From: Homarus americanus
Lineage: Eukaryota; Arthropoda; Malacostraca; Decapoda; Nephropidae
Assembly (NCBI RefSeq): GCF_018991925.1
Contig: NW_024738608.1
Span: forward strand, 1,852,187 to 1,916,186
Direction of reading: 5' to 3'
Length of the DNA: 64,000 nucleotides
Shown: positions 43,629 through 57,030 of the stretch, piece after piece
Layout of the letters: every line of letters begins with the position of its first letter
How positions within the stretch are numbered: position 1 is the stretch's first letter
Position numbers and translations under genes: made by a program
The notes under the pieces: model-generated
What the model saw: the letters and a program-made list of their open reading frames with translations, nothing else
Told to the model about the DNA's origin: nothing
The model's database searches: none

Positions 43629-43878
43629 CCCCTCCTTCCAAAAGTGGTGGGTTTATTGAACGTGCATAAAAGATGTGACAAAACTATGAAGCTCTGCCAG
43701 TTGATTGAATTACTTCCCCCCTTCCCTTCTCTCTCCCCCTTCCCCCTGCCTCTCCCTCTTCCCCCTGCCTCTCCCTCTTCCCCCTCCCTCTCCTCCTTCC
43801 CTATTTCTCTTCCTCTACTCTATGTGTGTGTGTGTGTGTGTGCGTATGTGCTTGTATGTGTGTTGACGATTCTATTTT
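43629..43878. repeat. C/T-rich tract and (GT)n
   Basis: Pyrimidine tract with repeated CTGCCTCTCCCTCTTCCCC at 43717-43810, then (GT)n of about ten units at 43824-43841. Confidence 0.85.
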
Positions 43879-43896
43879 TATTATTATTATTATTAC

Positions 43897-43962
<66 letters not shown>
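43879..43962. repeat. (ATT)n microsatellite, about 28 units
   Basis: ATT units with one ACTATT interruption near 43894. Confidence 0.96.
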
Positions 43963-43963
<1 letters not shown>

Positions 43964-43989
43964 GCTTGTGTTACGTGACGTCCCTCGAG

Positions 43990-44205
43990 GTGTTATGGTG
44001 TTAAGGAGTTGTAGTGTTCTGTATTTTGGCGTTTTGGTGTTGTTGTAACGTTATGGCAGTGTTATGGTGTTAAGTATTATGGTGTTATGGTGTTAAGGGG
44101 TTGTGGTGCTATCTATTTTGGTGTTATGATGTTATGGTAGTGTTATGGTGTTATTATGTTATGTTAGTGTTATGGTGTTAAGTATTATGGTGTTATGGTG
44201 TTATT
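43990..44205. repeat. GTTATGGTGTTAAG minisatellite
   Basis: Repeats of TTATGGTGTTA occur with larger duplicated blocks: GTGTTATGGTGTTAAG followed by TATTATGGTG appears near 44058 and again near 44166. Confidence 0.85.
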
Positions 44206-44640
44206 CTCCCAGATACTCATAATGGATTCATATGCATATGGCTTCAAACTGGAGTCTTTATTTATCGAGGGACTGGTTAATAACGTAGTGTCGTTATGAC
44301 CTCAAGAGTTCACAACATTCTTACCCTGATTTACACACTATTATTTACAACCTTTATTTTACACAACTTGATTTACATACCTTTATTTTACACACCTATA
44401 TTTTAGCTTTATTTTACGCACTTTATGTAAGGCACGTTTATTTACACTTACACACCTTGATTTACATACCTTTATTTTACATTTGTATTTACACTTTATT
44501 TTATACACTTTTAAGCAATTTCCATAACCCACAAATATAACATGACGTTGGCCGAATAAAATGTCCTTCCTTTCGACTAGGAGATATCGTCCCTGTTTAT
44601 GTTACAAGAACGAGAATTGGCGGGAATGATCATGGAGAGG
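44206..44640. other. A/T-rich spacer with TTTATTTTACACACC words
   Basis: Bases 44330-44515 carry imperfect repeats of ATTTACATACCTTTATTTTAC. The rest is unique. No gene is supported. Confidence 0.6.
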
Positions 44641-44648
44641 CTGATGTT

Positions 44649-44880
44649 ATGACCGGGCGCCAGGAAACTCGATGTGGTGGCCTGAGACTCGGAGCTCGGG
44701 TGGGGGGTAACTAGTGTGTTTAAGACTCTTACACCTGTTTGTGTTTAAGTGTTTCCTTGTCTTTTATGTTTTTGTTATCTTATGTTTTTATTTAATTCAG
44801 GGAACTTTCAATTTATTTTTATGTATTTGTTTTTATGTTTCCAAGCTATAAAGGCGTAAGTGATCAGTTGCAGATAAAGG
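44649..44880 (+). other. possible LTR-like fragment
   Basis: TGTTATGACCGGGCGCC at 44652 resembles the TGTTACGACC start of the Gypsy LTRs in this window. A/T-rich sequence follows, with a CTATAAAGGCG TATA-like word at 44845 and GATCAGTTG 15 bp later. No matching 3' end, second LTR or coding region is seen before the (CT)n, so the call is weak. Confidence 0.2.
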
Positions 44881-44892
44881 CCACAGGTAAAT

Positions 44893-44985
<93 letters not shown>
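44893..44985. repeat. (CT)n microsatellite, about 46 units
   Basis: Uninterrupted CT dinucleotides. Confidence 0.98.
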
Positions 44986-44987
<2 letters not shown>

Positions 44988-45554
44988 GTAAAACAATACT
45001 AAAACTGTTAATACTTTTTGTAGTGTTAGATAATATAGAACACAGAGGTGGGAGCTAACGAGGCAGTTTGTCTGGGGGGTGTGGTTGAATGGTGCAACAA
45101 TCGCTAACGAGGCCATTCCCCCTCCCCCCTCCCATCGTTGTCTGGATCGATAACAATGCAGCCTCATTAGTCATTAACAAGGCCATTTGTGTCTTAATTG
45201 GCCAGCTATTGTTACTGCCATTAGTCAAGGGTTCAATTATATCGTACACTCTGGGGCCACTATTGATAAACGCCAGCCACAAGAAAGAGATGATTGGTAA
45301 GGAGAGAGAGAGAGAAGAGAAGAAGAAGAAGAAGAGAGACTCTCAGACAAGGAGATAGATTAAGGAAAGGAAGGATGGTCTTGTCTTGGTAATATTTCTC
45401 GAAGAACGCCACCTTGTTCACGTCCCACATGTAAACAATAATATCAACAACTTTGAATAACAAATTCTTATATTAGAAAACAAAGGATCACATGAAGACT
45501 CCCCTCCCCCTACCCCCTCCTCCAGTTTAGGTGATACTATGTTAGATTAGGTTA
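44986..45554. other. unique spacer
   Basis: Contains repeated AACGAGGC/AACAAGGCC words near 45056, 45107 and 45176 and a short (GA)n/(GAA)n at 45303-45340. No recognised gene. Confidence 0.5.
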
Positions 45555-45827
45555 CAGGGGCGGATCCAGGAATATCAAAAGGGGAGGTCAGAGTTGTGCC
45601 GGGGGCTGGAGGACATGTCGAGCAGAGCGTACCCACCCAGTTTTGAAGCCATGTGAACCTGATGTTATGAGATATTCTGAGGTCAATAGTAATTACTTTT
45701 TACTAGACAAAAACGCCTGAGTACAATACTGCATTAAAGAAAAGTATTGGAATATTCTGATGAAAAAGGTAGGGGGGGGGGTGGTGGTGGTCCGGACCCC
45801 CAGGACCTTCCCTCGGATCCGCCCTTA
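45555..45827. mobile_element. hAT-like MITE candidate, ~273 bp
   Basis: CAGGGGCGGATCC at the left (45555) and GGATCCGCCCTTA at the right (ending 45827) form a 13-bp inverted repeat with two mismatches. CAGGGG-type ends are usual for hAT elements. The inside has no ORF. ATTAGGTTA lies immediately left and again within two bases of the right end, close to an 8-bp target duplication. The flanks are TTAGG-rich, however, so this match could arise by chance. Confidence 0.6.
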
Positions 45828-45910
45828 AATTAGGTTAGGTTGGGTTAAGATTAGGTTAGGTTAAGATCAGGTTAATTTAAGATCAGGTTAGGTTATGTTA
45901 GGCTAGGTTA
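45828..45910. repeat. degenerate TTAGG telomere-like run
   Basis: TTAGGTTAGGTTGGGTTAAG-type sequence with further AGGTTA words. TTAGG is the usual arthropod telomere unit. This short impure run is interstitial. Confidence 0.65.
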
Positions 45911-46189
45911 CTTTAGAGAAATACTTAAAATTTGTAAAATAAGGAAAATTACATTATTGGCAATATAATTAGGGATGAAGGGGTAATAGCAGAAATATTA
46001 ATGGACAAAGTTGAGGATAAGCGGGCCAGCAGGGGAGGGTAGAGACAAGGAGGGAATAATGAAATAAAAAGCTGCGGTCCCCAGAGAGATGCAGAATGTG
46101 GGAAGGTTTGGTCAAATTAACTCGCAAACGTTTAGAGTGGAGGACCGTGATCGCCAACCCTCAGACATAAGGATGGCATTTTGATTAAT

Positions 46190-46345
46190 TGATTGAGGTT
46201 AGGTTAGGTTAGGTAAAGTTGCAATAGGTTAGGTAAGATTACGATAGGTTAGGTTATGTTAGGATAGGATAGGTTATATTGTGTTAGGATAGGATAGGTT
46301 ATATTGTGTAAAGTTAGGTTAGGTTAGGTTAGAACTAACTCACTG
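46190..46345. repeat. second TTAGG telomere-like run
   Basis: AGGTTAGGTTAGGTTAGGT at about 46197, then diverged AGGATAGGATAGGTT units and GTTAGGTTAGGTTAGG at about 46314-46331. Confidence 0.7.
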
Positions 46346-46423
46346 ACTGATAGGTTATGTCGAAGCAAATAACAAGTTATACATTCAAGTGAAAATAGTT
46401 AAAAGTTCTCATACAAACAAACA

Positions 46424-46640
46424 CAGATCATACAACCACTCAGATCCCACTCATACAACCACTCAGATCCCTCTCATACAACCACTCAGATCCCTCTCAT
46501 ACAACCACTCAGATCCCTCTCATACAACCACTCAGATCCCTCTCATACAACCACTCAGATCCCTCTCATACAACCACTCAGATCCCTCTCATACAACCAC
46601 TCAGATCCCTCTCATACAACCACTCAAATCCCTCTCATAC
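46424..46640. repeat. 23-bp minisatellite (CTCATACAACCACTCAGAT)
   Basis: Nine to ten nearly identical copies of a 23-bp unit, with the last copies showing small changes (CAAATCCC, ACAAACACG). Near-identity implies recent expansion. Confidence 0.95.
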
Positions 46641-48175
<1,535 letters not shown>

Positions 48176-51100
48176 AGGTGGTGGTGGTGGTGGTGGTGGT
48201 GGTGGTAAGAGACCAGTTTCTCGTCGTTGGTGGTGGTGATGATGACCAGGTTGTGGTGGTGATGAGGACCAGGTTGTGGTGGTGATGAGGACCAGGTTGT
48301 GGTGGTGATGAGGACCAGGTTGTGGTGGTGATGAGGACCAGGTTGTGGTGGTGATGAGGACCAGGTTGTGGTGGTGATGAGGACCAGGTTGTGGTGGTGA
48401 TGATGACCAGGTTGTGGTGGTGATGAGGACCAGGTTGTGATGGTGATGATGGTGATGATGGACAAGGTTGTGATGGTGATGATGGTGATGATGGACAAGG
48501 TTGTGATGGTGATGCTGGACAAGGTTGTGATGGTGATGATGGTGATGATGGACAAGGTTGTGATGGTGATGATGGACAAGGTTGTGATGGTGATGATGGT
48601 GATGGACAAGGTTGTGGTGGTGATGATGGTGATGATGGACAAGGTTGTGATGGTGATGATGGACACGGTTGTGATGGTGATGATGGACAAGGTTGTGATG
48701 GTGATGATGGACAAGGTTGTGATGATGGTGATGGACAAGGTTGTGATGGTGATGATGGACAAGGTTGTGATGGTGATGATGGTGATGGACAAGGTTGTGA
48801 TGGTGATGATGGACAAGGTTGTGATGGTGATGGTGATGGGCAAGGTTGTGGTGGTGATGGTGGACAAGGTTGTGGTGGTGATGATGGTGATGATGGACAA
48901 GGTTGTGATGGTGATGATGGACACGGTTGTGATGGTGATGATGGACAAGGTTGTGATGATGGTGATGGACAAGGTTGTGATGGTGATGATGGACAAGGTT
49001 GTGGTGGTGATGATGGACAAGGTTGTGATGGTGATGATGGTGATGGACAAGGTTGTGATGGTGATGATGGACAAGGTTGTGGTGGTGATGATGGACAAGG
49101 TTGTGATGATGGTGATGGACAAGGTTGTGATGGTGATGATGGTGATGGACAAGGTTGTGATGGTGATGATGGACAAGGTTGTGGTGGTGATGATGGACAA
49201 GGTTGTGATGGTGATGATGGTGATGGACAAGGTTGTGATGGTGATGATGGACAAGGTTGTGATGGTGATGATGGTGATGGGCAAGGTTGTGGTGGTGATG
49301 GTGATGGACAAGGTTGATGGTGATGATGGACAAGGTTGTGATGGTGATGATGGTGATGGACAAGGTTGTGATGGTGATGATGGTGATGATGGTGATGGAC
49401 AAGGTTGTGATGGTGATGATGGTGATGGACAAGGTTGTGATGGTGATGATGGTGATGGACAAGTTGTGATGGTGATGATGGTGATGGACAAGGTTGTGAT
49501 GGTGATGATGGTGATGGACAAGATGGTGATGGTGATGATGGACAAGGTTGTGATGGTGATGATGGTGATGAAGGGTTGTGGTGGTGATGATGGTGATGGA
49601 CAAGGTTGTGATGGTGATGATGGACAAGGTTGTGATGGTGATGATGTACAAGGTGGTGATGGTGATGGTGATGGGCAAGGTTGTGATGGTGATGATGGTG
49701 AGGGACAAGGTTGTGATGGTGATGATGGTGATGGACAAGGTTGTGATGGTGATGATGGTGATGGACAAGGTTGTGATGGTGATGATGGTGATGGACAAGT
49801 TGTGATGGTGATGATGGACAAGGTTGTGATGGTGATGATGGTGATGGACAAGGTTGTGATGGTGATGTGGTGATGGACAAGGTTGTGATGGTGATGATGG
49901 TGATGGACAAGGTTGTGATGGTGATGATGGTGATGGACAAGGTTGTGATGGTGATGGTGATGGACAAGGTTGTGATGGTGATGATGGACAAGGTTGTGAT
50001 GGTGATGATGGTGATGGACAAGGTTGTGGTGGTGATGATGGACAAGGTTGTGATGGTGATGGACAAGGTGGTGATGGTGATGATGGACAAGGTTGTGATG
50101 GTGATGATGGTGATGGACAAGGTTGTGATGGTGATGATGGTGATGGGCAAGGTTGTGATGGTGATGATGGTGATGGACAAGGTTGTGATGGTGATGATGG
50201 ACAAGGTTGTGATGGTGATGATGGTGATGGACAAGGTTGTGGTGGTGATGATGGACAAGGTTGTGATGGTGATGGACAAGGTTGTGATGGTGATGATGGA
50301 CAAGGTTGTGATGGTGATGATGGTGATGGACAAGGTTGTGATGGTGATGATGGACAAGGTTGTGATGGTGATGGGCAAGGTTGTGATGGTGATGATGGTG
50401 ATGGACAAGGTTGTGATGGTGATGATGGTGATGGACAAGGTTGTGATGGTGATGATGGTGATGGACAAGGTTGTGATGGTGATGATGGTGATGGACAAGG
50501 TTGTGATGGTGATGATGGACAAGGTTGTGATGGTGATGATGGTGATGGACAAGGTTGTGGTGGTGATGATGGACAAGGTTGTGATGGTGATGGACAAGAT
50601 GGTGATGGTGATGATGGACAAGGTTGTGATGGTGATGGACAAGGTTGTGATGGTGATGATGGACAAGGTTGTGATGGTGATGATGGTGATGGACAAGGTT
50701 GTGATGGTGATGATGGACAAGGTTGTGATGGTGATGGGCAAGGTTGTGATGGTGATGATGGTGATGGACAAGGTTGTGATGGTGATGATGGTGATGGACA
50801 AGGTTGTGATGGTGATGATGGACAAGGTTGTGATGGTGATGATGGACAAGGTTGTGATGGTGATGATGGACAAGGTTGTGATGGTGATGATGGTGATGGA
50901 CAAGGTTGTGATGGTGATGATGGTGATGGACAAGGTTGTGATGGTGATGATGGACAAGGTTGTGATGGTGATGATGGACAAGGTTGTGATGGTGATGATG
51001 GACAAGGTTGTGATGGTGATGGTGATGATGGACAAGGTTGTGATGGTGATGTTGTGATGGTGATGATGGACAAGGTTGTGATGGTGATGATGGTGATGGG

Positions 51101-51490
51101 CAAGGTTGTGATGGTGATGATGGACAAGGTTGTGATGGTGATGATGGTGATGGACAAGGTTGTGATGGTGATGATGGACAAGGTTGTGATGGTGATGGTG
51201 ATGATGGACAAGGTTGTGATGGTGATGATGGACAAGGTTGTGATGGTGATGATGGACAAGGTTGTGATGGTGATGATAGTGATGGACAAGGTTGTGATGG
51301 TGATGATGGACAAGGTTGTGATGGTGATGATGGTGATGGACAAGGTTGTGATGGTGATGATGGACAAGGTTGTGATGGTGATGATGGTGATGGGCAAGGT
51401 TGTGATGGTGATGATGGTGATGATGGTGATGGACAAGGTGGTGATGGTGATGAACAAGGTTGTGGTGATAATAGACAAGGTTGTGGTAGT
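48176..51490. repeat. GGT run and 23/24/30-bp minisatellite array (GATGGACAAGGTTGT)
   Basis: (GGT)n at 48178-48206 leads into about nine copies of a 23-bp unit (GATGAGGACCAGGTTGTGGT type, to about 48440). The main array follows, with a 24-bp unit GATGGACAAGGTTGTGAT plus GGTGAT, often lengthened by one GATGGT to 30 bp. Unit sizes in the main part are multiples of three, so frames stay open for over 1100 codons on the minus strand and nearly 500 on the plus strand. The translations are simple strings (His-Asn-Leu-Val, Ser-Pro-Ser-Gln-Pro, Met-Asp-Lys-Val-Val-Met). I do not call a gene. Confidence 0.95.
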
Positions 51491-51789
51491 GGACGGTGGA
51501 CGCTTTCATCTGCAAGACTCTCACTGGTATCAAGTACTGGCCAAATAACTCACACCCAGCGACTGTCATCACTCCCTCACCACTCGTTCATTAACACTTA
51601 CTCTTAACAACCCTTTATCTTATCCTACGTCTTTATCTATCCTTCGTTCTAAATCTTGTTTTCTTTTCTCTTATTCATCTTCTTTTGGGGTCTATTTTGT
51701 ATATTCAGTTTCTCTCTGTTTTCATTCGTTCTTGGTATTTCATATATATTCATCATCATTATCTTCATTTTCTTTTAACTAATGATAAA

Positions 51790-51790
<1 letters not shown>
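51491..51790. other. unique spacer
   Basis: No gene or element supported. Confidence 0.5.
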
Positions 51791-51791
<1 letters not shown>

Positions 51792-51870
<79 letters not shown>

Positions 51871-51880
51871 CTCTCTCTCT
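51792..51880. repeat. (CT)n microsatellite, about 43 units
   Basis: CT dinucleotides with one CG interruption near 51868. Confidence 0.97.
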
Positions 51881-51915
51881 CCCAAACACACGCAAACCTA
51901 CATGTCGACGCTTAT

Positions 51916-51919
<4 letters not shown>

Positions 51920-51947
<28 letters not shown>

Positions 51948-52020
51948 CACGTTGATGCTAATAAATCTTTGTTTACAAATGTCAAAATTTTTAGTCTCGT
52001 TATAATTCAGTTTTGATAAG

Positions 52021-52068
<48 letters not shown>
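51920..52068. repeat. (CA)n and (GT)n microsatellites
   Basis: (CA)n at about 51921-51947 and (GT)n at about 52024-52067 are separated by A/T-rich sequence. The two runs are inverted to one another. Confidence 0.95.
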
Positions 52069-52209
52069 GTGCGGAACAGTACTAGTGTGTATACTTATTT
52101 GGGCTAATCATGTATACCTTCTACATAACAGCCTGCAAATGAGGGTGAGCGGGTGTGCATATACGGTTGAGTGGGCGTGCATGGGCGTGTGAGCGGGCGT
52201 GCGTGTGCG

Positions 52210-52268
52210 TTACCCCTGTGCGTCGCGGGGTAATAACACAAGCCTCGCCCAAAGTGACTATTACCCGC
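52210..52268. other. competing hairpin cluster
   Basis: TTACCCC (52210-52216) can pair with GGGGTAA (52227-52233). The same central segment, read as GCGGG(G)TAATA (52225-52235), can instead pair with TATTACCCGC (52259-52268) in a 10-bp stem with one bulged G and a 23-base loop. No known RNA family is recognised. Confidence 0.45.
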
Positions 52269-52540
52269 TAAAGAACTTCCGGCTCACACCAACCACAAAA
52301 TCCCGTTGTTGTACCGCATTACCACCCACTGAGGGGGGGGGGGGCCATCACTACGCCCACGTGCCGCAGCTACACGCCCATACACCACACAAAAACTCTC
52401 TCACGCCCATCTCGATTATTTACCCTTTCTGGCTTTATTATTTAGTTACCTATTCTTTCATTTATTTTTTATTCTTTCATTTATCTTAGTTGACTCTGCC
52501 CATACGAGGCGGTTAGTTATATTTTAATGTTTACTTTATC
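52269..52540. other. unique spacer with G homopolymer
   Basis: A run of about a dozen G near 52332-52344. No supported gene. Confidence 0.5.
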
Positions 52541-55500
52541 GTGGCGTCCTTCCTTGATGAGGCTATGATAGATGAGGCTTTATGTATGGTAGATGAGCCT
52601 TTATGTATGGTAGATGAGGCTTTATGTATGGTAGATGAGGCTTTATGTATGGTAGATGAGCCTTTATGTATGGTAGATGAGCTTCTATGTATGTTAGATG
52701 AGCCTCTATGTATGGTAGATGAGCCTCTATGTATGGTAAATGAGCCTCTATGTATGGTAGATGAGCCTCTATGTATGGTAGATGAGCCTTTATGTATGGT
52801 TGATGAGCTTCTATGTATGGTAGATGAGCCTCTATGTATGGTAGATGAGCCTCTATGTATGGTAGATGAGCCTCTATGTATGGTAGATGAGCCTCTATGT
52901 ATGGTAGATGAGCCTCTATGTATGGTAGATGAGCCTCTATGTATGATAGATGAGACTTTATGTTTGGTAGATGAGGCTTTATATATGGTAGATGAGGCTT
53001 TATGTATGGTAGATGAGCATCTATGTATGGTAGATGAGGCTTTATGTATGGTAGATGAGCCTCTATGTATGGTAGATGAGCCTCTATGTATGGTAGATGA
53101 GCCTCTATGTATGATAGATGAGGCTTTATGTATGGTAGATGAGCCTTTATGTATGGTAGATGAGCCTCTATGTATGATAGATGAGGCTTTATGTTTGGTA
53201 GATGAGGCTTTATATATGGTAGATGAGGCTTTATGTATGGTAGATGAGGCTTTATGTATGGTAGATGAGCCTTTATGTATGGTTGATGAGCTTCTATGTA
53301 TGGTTGATGAGCTTCTATGTATGGTAGATGAGCCTCTATGTATGGTAGATGAGCCTCTATGTATGGTAGATGAGCCTCTATGTATGGTAGATGAGCCTCT
53401 ATGTATGATAGATGAGGCTTTATGTATGGTAGATGAGCATCTATGTATGGTAGATGAGCATCTATGTATGGTAGATGAGCATCTATGTATGGTAGATGAG
53501 GCTTTATGTATGGTAGATGAGCCTTTATGTTTGGTAGATGAGCATCTATGTATGGTAGATGGGCATCTATGTATGGTAGATGAGGGCTTTATGTACTGGT
53601 AGATGAGCATCTCTATAGCATAATAGATGAGGGCTTTATGTATGGTAGATGAGGGCTTTATGTATGGTAGATGGGCCTCTATGTATAGGTAGATGGGGCT
53701 TTATGCTATATTAGATGAGCCTTTATGTATGGTTGATGAGCTTCTATGTATGGTAGATGAGCCTCTATGTATGGTAGATGAGCCTCTATGTATGGTAGAT
53801 GAGCCTCTATGTATGGTAGATGAGGCTTTATGTATGGTAGATGAGGCTTTATGTATGGTAGATGAGCATCTATGTATGGTAGATGAGGCTTTATGTATGG
53901 TAGATGAGCATCTATGTATGGTAGATGAGGCTTTATGTATGGTAGATGAGGCTTTATGTATGGTAGATGAGCCTCTATGTATGGTAGATGAGGCTTTATG
54001 TATGGTAGATGAGCCTCTATGTATGGTAGATGAGCCTCTATGTATGATAGATGAGGCTTTATGTATGGTAGATGAGCCTTTATGTATGGTAGATGAGCCT
54101 CTATGTATGATAGATGAGGCTTTATGTTTGGTAGATGAGGCTTTATATATGGTAGATGAGGCTTTATGTATGGTAGATGAGCATCTATGTATGGTAGATG
54201 AGGCTTTATGTATGGTAGATGAGCATCTATGTATGGTAGATGAGGCTTTATGTATGGTAGATGAGGCTTTATGTATGGTAGATGAGCCGCTATGTATGGT
54301 AGATGAGGCTTTATGTATGGTAGATGAGCATCTATGTATGGTAGATGAGGCTTTATGTATGGTAGATGAGGCTTTATGTATGGTAGATGAGGCTTTATGT
54401 ATGGTAGATGAGCCTCTATGTATGGTAGATGAGGCTTTATGTATGGTAGATGAGCATCTATGTATGGTAGATGAGGCTTTATGTATGGTAGATGAGGCTT
54501 TATGTATGGTAGATGAGGCTTTATGTATGGTAGATGAGGCTTTATGTATGGTAGATGAGCCTCTATGTATGGTAGATGAGCCTCTATGTATGGTAGATGA
54601 GCCTCTATGTATGGTAGATGAGCATCTATGTATGGTAGATGAGCCTCTATGTATGGTAGATGAGCCTCTATGTATGGTAGATGAGCATCTATGTATGGTA
54701 GATGAGCATCTATGTATGGTAGATGAGCATCTATGTATGGTAGATGAGGCTTTATGTATGGTAGATGAGCCTTTATGTATGGTAGATGAGCATCTATGTA
54801 TGGTAGATGAGCATCTATGTATGGTAGATGAGGCTTTATGTATGGTAGATGAGCATCTATGTATGGTAGATGAGGCTTTATGTATGGTAGATGAGGCTTT
54901 ATGTATGGTAGATGAGCCTCTATGTATGGTAGATGAGGCTTTATGTATGGTAGATGAGCCTTTATGTATGGTTGATGAGCTTCTATGTATGGTAGATGAG
55001 CCTCTATGTATGGTAGATGAGCCTCTATGTATGGTAGATGAGCCTCTATGTATGGTAGATGAGGCTTTATATATGGTAGATGAGGCTTTATGTATGGTAG
55101 ATGAGCATCTATGTATGGTAGATGAGGCTTTATGTATGGTAGATGAGGGCTTTATGTATGGTAGATGGTGCTTATGTATGGTAGATGAGGCCTCTGTATG
55201 ATAGATGGGCTGTATTTTAGTAGATGAGATTTATATATGGTAGATGAGGCTTTTATGTATGGTAGATGAGCATCTATATGTATGGTAGATGAGGGCTTTA
55301 TGTATGGTAGATGAGCATCCTGTATGGTAGATGAGGAGGGCTTTATGTATGGTAGATGAGGGCTTTATGTATGGTAGATGAGCCGCTATGTATATTAGAT
55401 GAGGGCTTTATGTATAATTAGATGAGCATCTATATGAGTAGATGGGGGCTTTTATGTATAAAGGTAGATGAGGCTTTATGTGCCTTATGGTAGATGGGGC

Positions 55501-55900
55501 TTTATGTATGTTGAATGAGGCTTTTATGCGTAGATGAGGCCTCTATGTATGGTAGATGGGCACCTCTATGTATGGTAGATGAGCCTCTATGTATGGTAGA
55601 TGAGCCTCTATGTATGATAGATGGGGCTTGTATAGTAGATGAGGGCTTTATGTATAGTAGATGAGCTTCTATATGTATGGTAGATGGGCCTCTGTGGTAG
55701 ATGAGCCTCTATGTGGTAGATGGGCCTCTGTGTGATAGATGAGGCTTTATGTATGGTAGATGAGGGCTTTATGTGGTAGATGAGCATCTATGTATGGTAG
55801 ATGAGGCTTTATGTATGGTAGATGAGGGCTTTTATGTATGGTAGATGAGGCTTTATGTATGGTAGATAAGGCTTTATGTATGGTAGAAGAGGCTTCAATG
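52541..55900. repeat. 21-bp minisatellite array (GTATGGTAGATGAGCCTCTAT)
   Basis: About 160 copies of a 21-bp unit. The plus strand can be read without a stop from 52541 to 53602 and from 53693 to 55201 as a heptapeptide repeat Met-Val-Asp-Glu-X-Leu-Cys. X is Pro, Ala, His or Leu, from CCT, GCT, CAT and CTT. The minus strand is also open for 359 codons. Variation is concentrated at codon X and in CTA/TTA for Leu. The unit is regular to about 55140, then breaks up with small gaps to about 55900. There is no signal peptide, start context or flanking exon, so I treat it as satellite DNA and not as a gene. Confidence 0.95.
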
Positions 55901-56693
55901 AGTAGCAAACAAGGCTTCAAATGCTGGGAAAAGAGGCTTCTATTCGTAGTAGATGAGGTTTCAATAGTAAATGAGGCTTCACTTAGTAGATAAGGCTTCA
56001 ATGAGCCTCCACCAGGCTTCAATACAAATTAGACTTCACCATTATTTAATTTACCTGTAATAAAATATATACGGAAGAACAGGTGTGGAAAATGGCGCCA
56101 CTTCCTGCTGGCTGGGGGGGGGGGGGAGTGGTGTGTTGCCACTACCCTCTGTTGTGTCTTTGTTTGCCCTCGTTTTTACTTGTTTGGTTCTCTGTATCCT
56201 AACAAGAACATTTTATTTCATTAATTTTTTGAAAGTGTTATGTTTTTATTTATTTATCTGTTTGTTCTTCGTAACAACAGAACAGTTCACTACACTGTTT
56301 TTGTTAAAGTTTTGTAATTGTTCTCCATTACGTAACCTGAACATTTTATTTCAGTGTTTTGTCAATGTTATGTCTTTGTTTGTCTCTGTTCTTTTGTTCT
56401 ACATTACATAACAAGAACATTATTATTATTATGGCCTTGTAAAGAGTGTAGCCAAAACCGACCTAAAAAAGTGAATTTGACATGATATTACCTGATGTAC
56501 TCTCCCCGTGTACCTGAACTCTTCTTTATCTGGCAACACTGTGTTTTATTTTAGCAAGTTTCGATTGGACGATTTTGCTGAGAGGGGAAACTTTTATCGT
56601 AAATATAATAAATATATCGTAAGTTTTGGGGCTGTGAAACTTGTGCTGTAAACATGATTTTGATAAAGGTGTTTTACATTACAGAATGAAACT

Positions 56694-56700
<7 letters not shown>
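55901..56700. other. decayed array edge and unique spacer
   Basis: To about 56040 there are diverged GAGGCTTCAAT words from the array edge. A run of about 13 G lies near 56115-56127. Two imperfect copies of an AACATTTTATTTCA-containing ~130-bp segment lie at 56205-56320 and 56335-56415. No gene is supported. Confidence 0.55.
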
Positions 56701-56725
<25 letters not shown>

Positions 56726-57030
56726 TTACGTGTGGGTGTGTGTTTACGTTTCTGTGCGTGTGACGTAACAGCCCTCCTTCACCACCACAACCACCAACAC
56801 TGGAGCCAATACCCTTACAAGGCTTCAACTACCTTGTTTACCTTACCGAAAACCTGTTTAGTCCCTGATCACCCTGCTACCACAACCCCCTTCCACCCCT
56901 CCCCAACCCCCTCCCCCTCACCCCTCACCCAACCCCCACTACCCCTTCCCATCCCTACCCCCGCTTTTTTTTAATCCATATTTAACCCCATGAAAGATTT
57001 TAATTGATTTTTACTTTATGGTTAGTTAAC
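56701..57030. repeat. (GT)n and C-rich tract
   Basis: (GT)n at 56699-56725 and CCCCTTCCC/CACCCCT tract at about 56878-56965. Confidence 0.85.

Noticed and set aside
52531..53610. Minus-strand 359-codon ORF with STIHRGS repeats
   Set aside because: Mirror of the 21-bp array. It is no better supported than the plus-strand frame.
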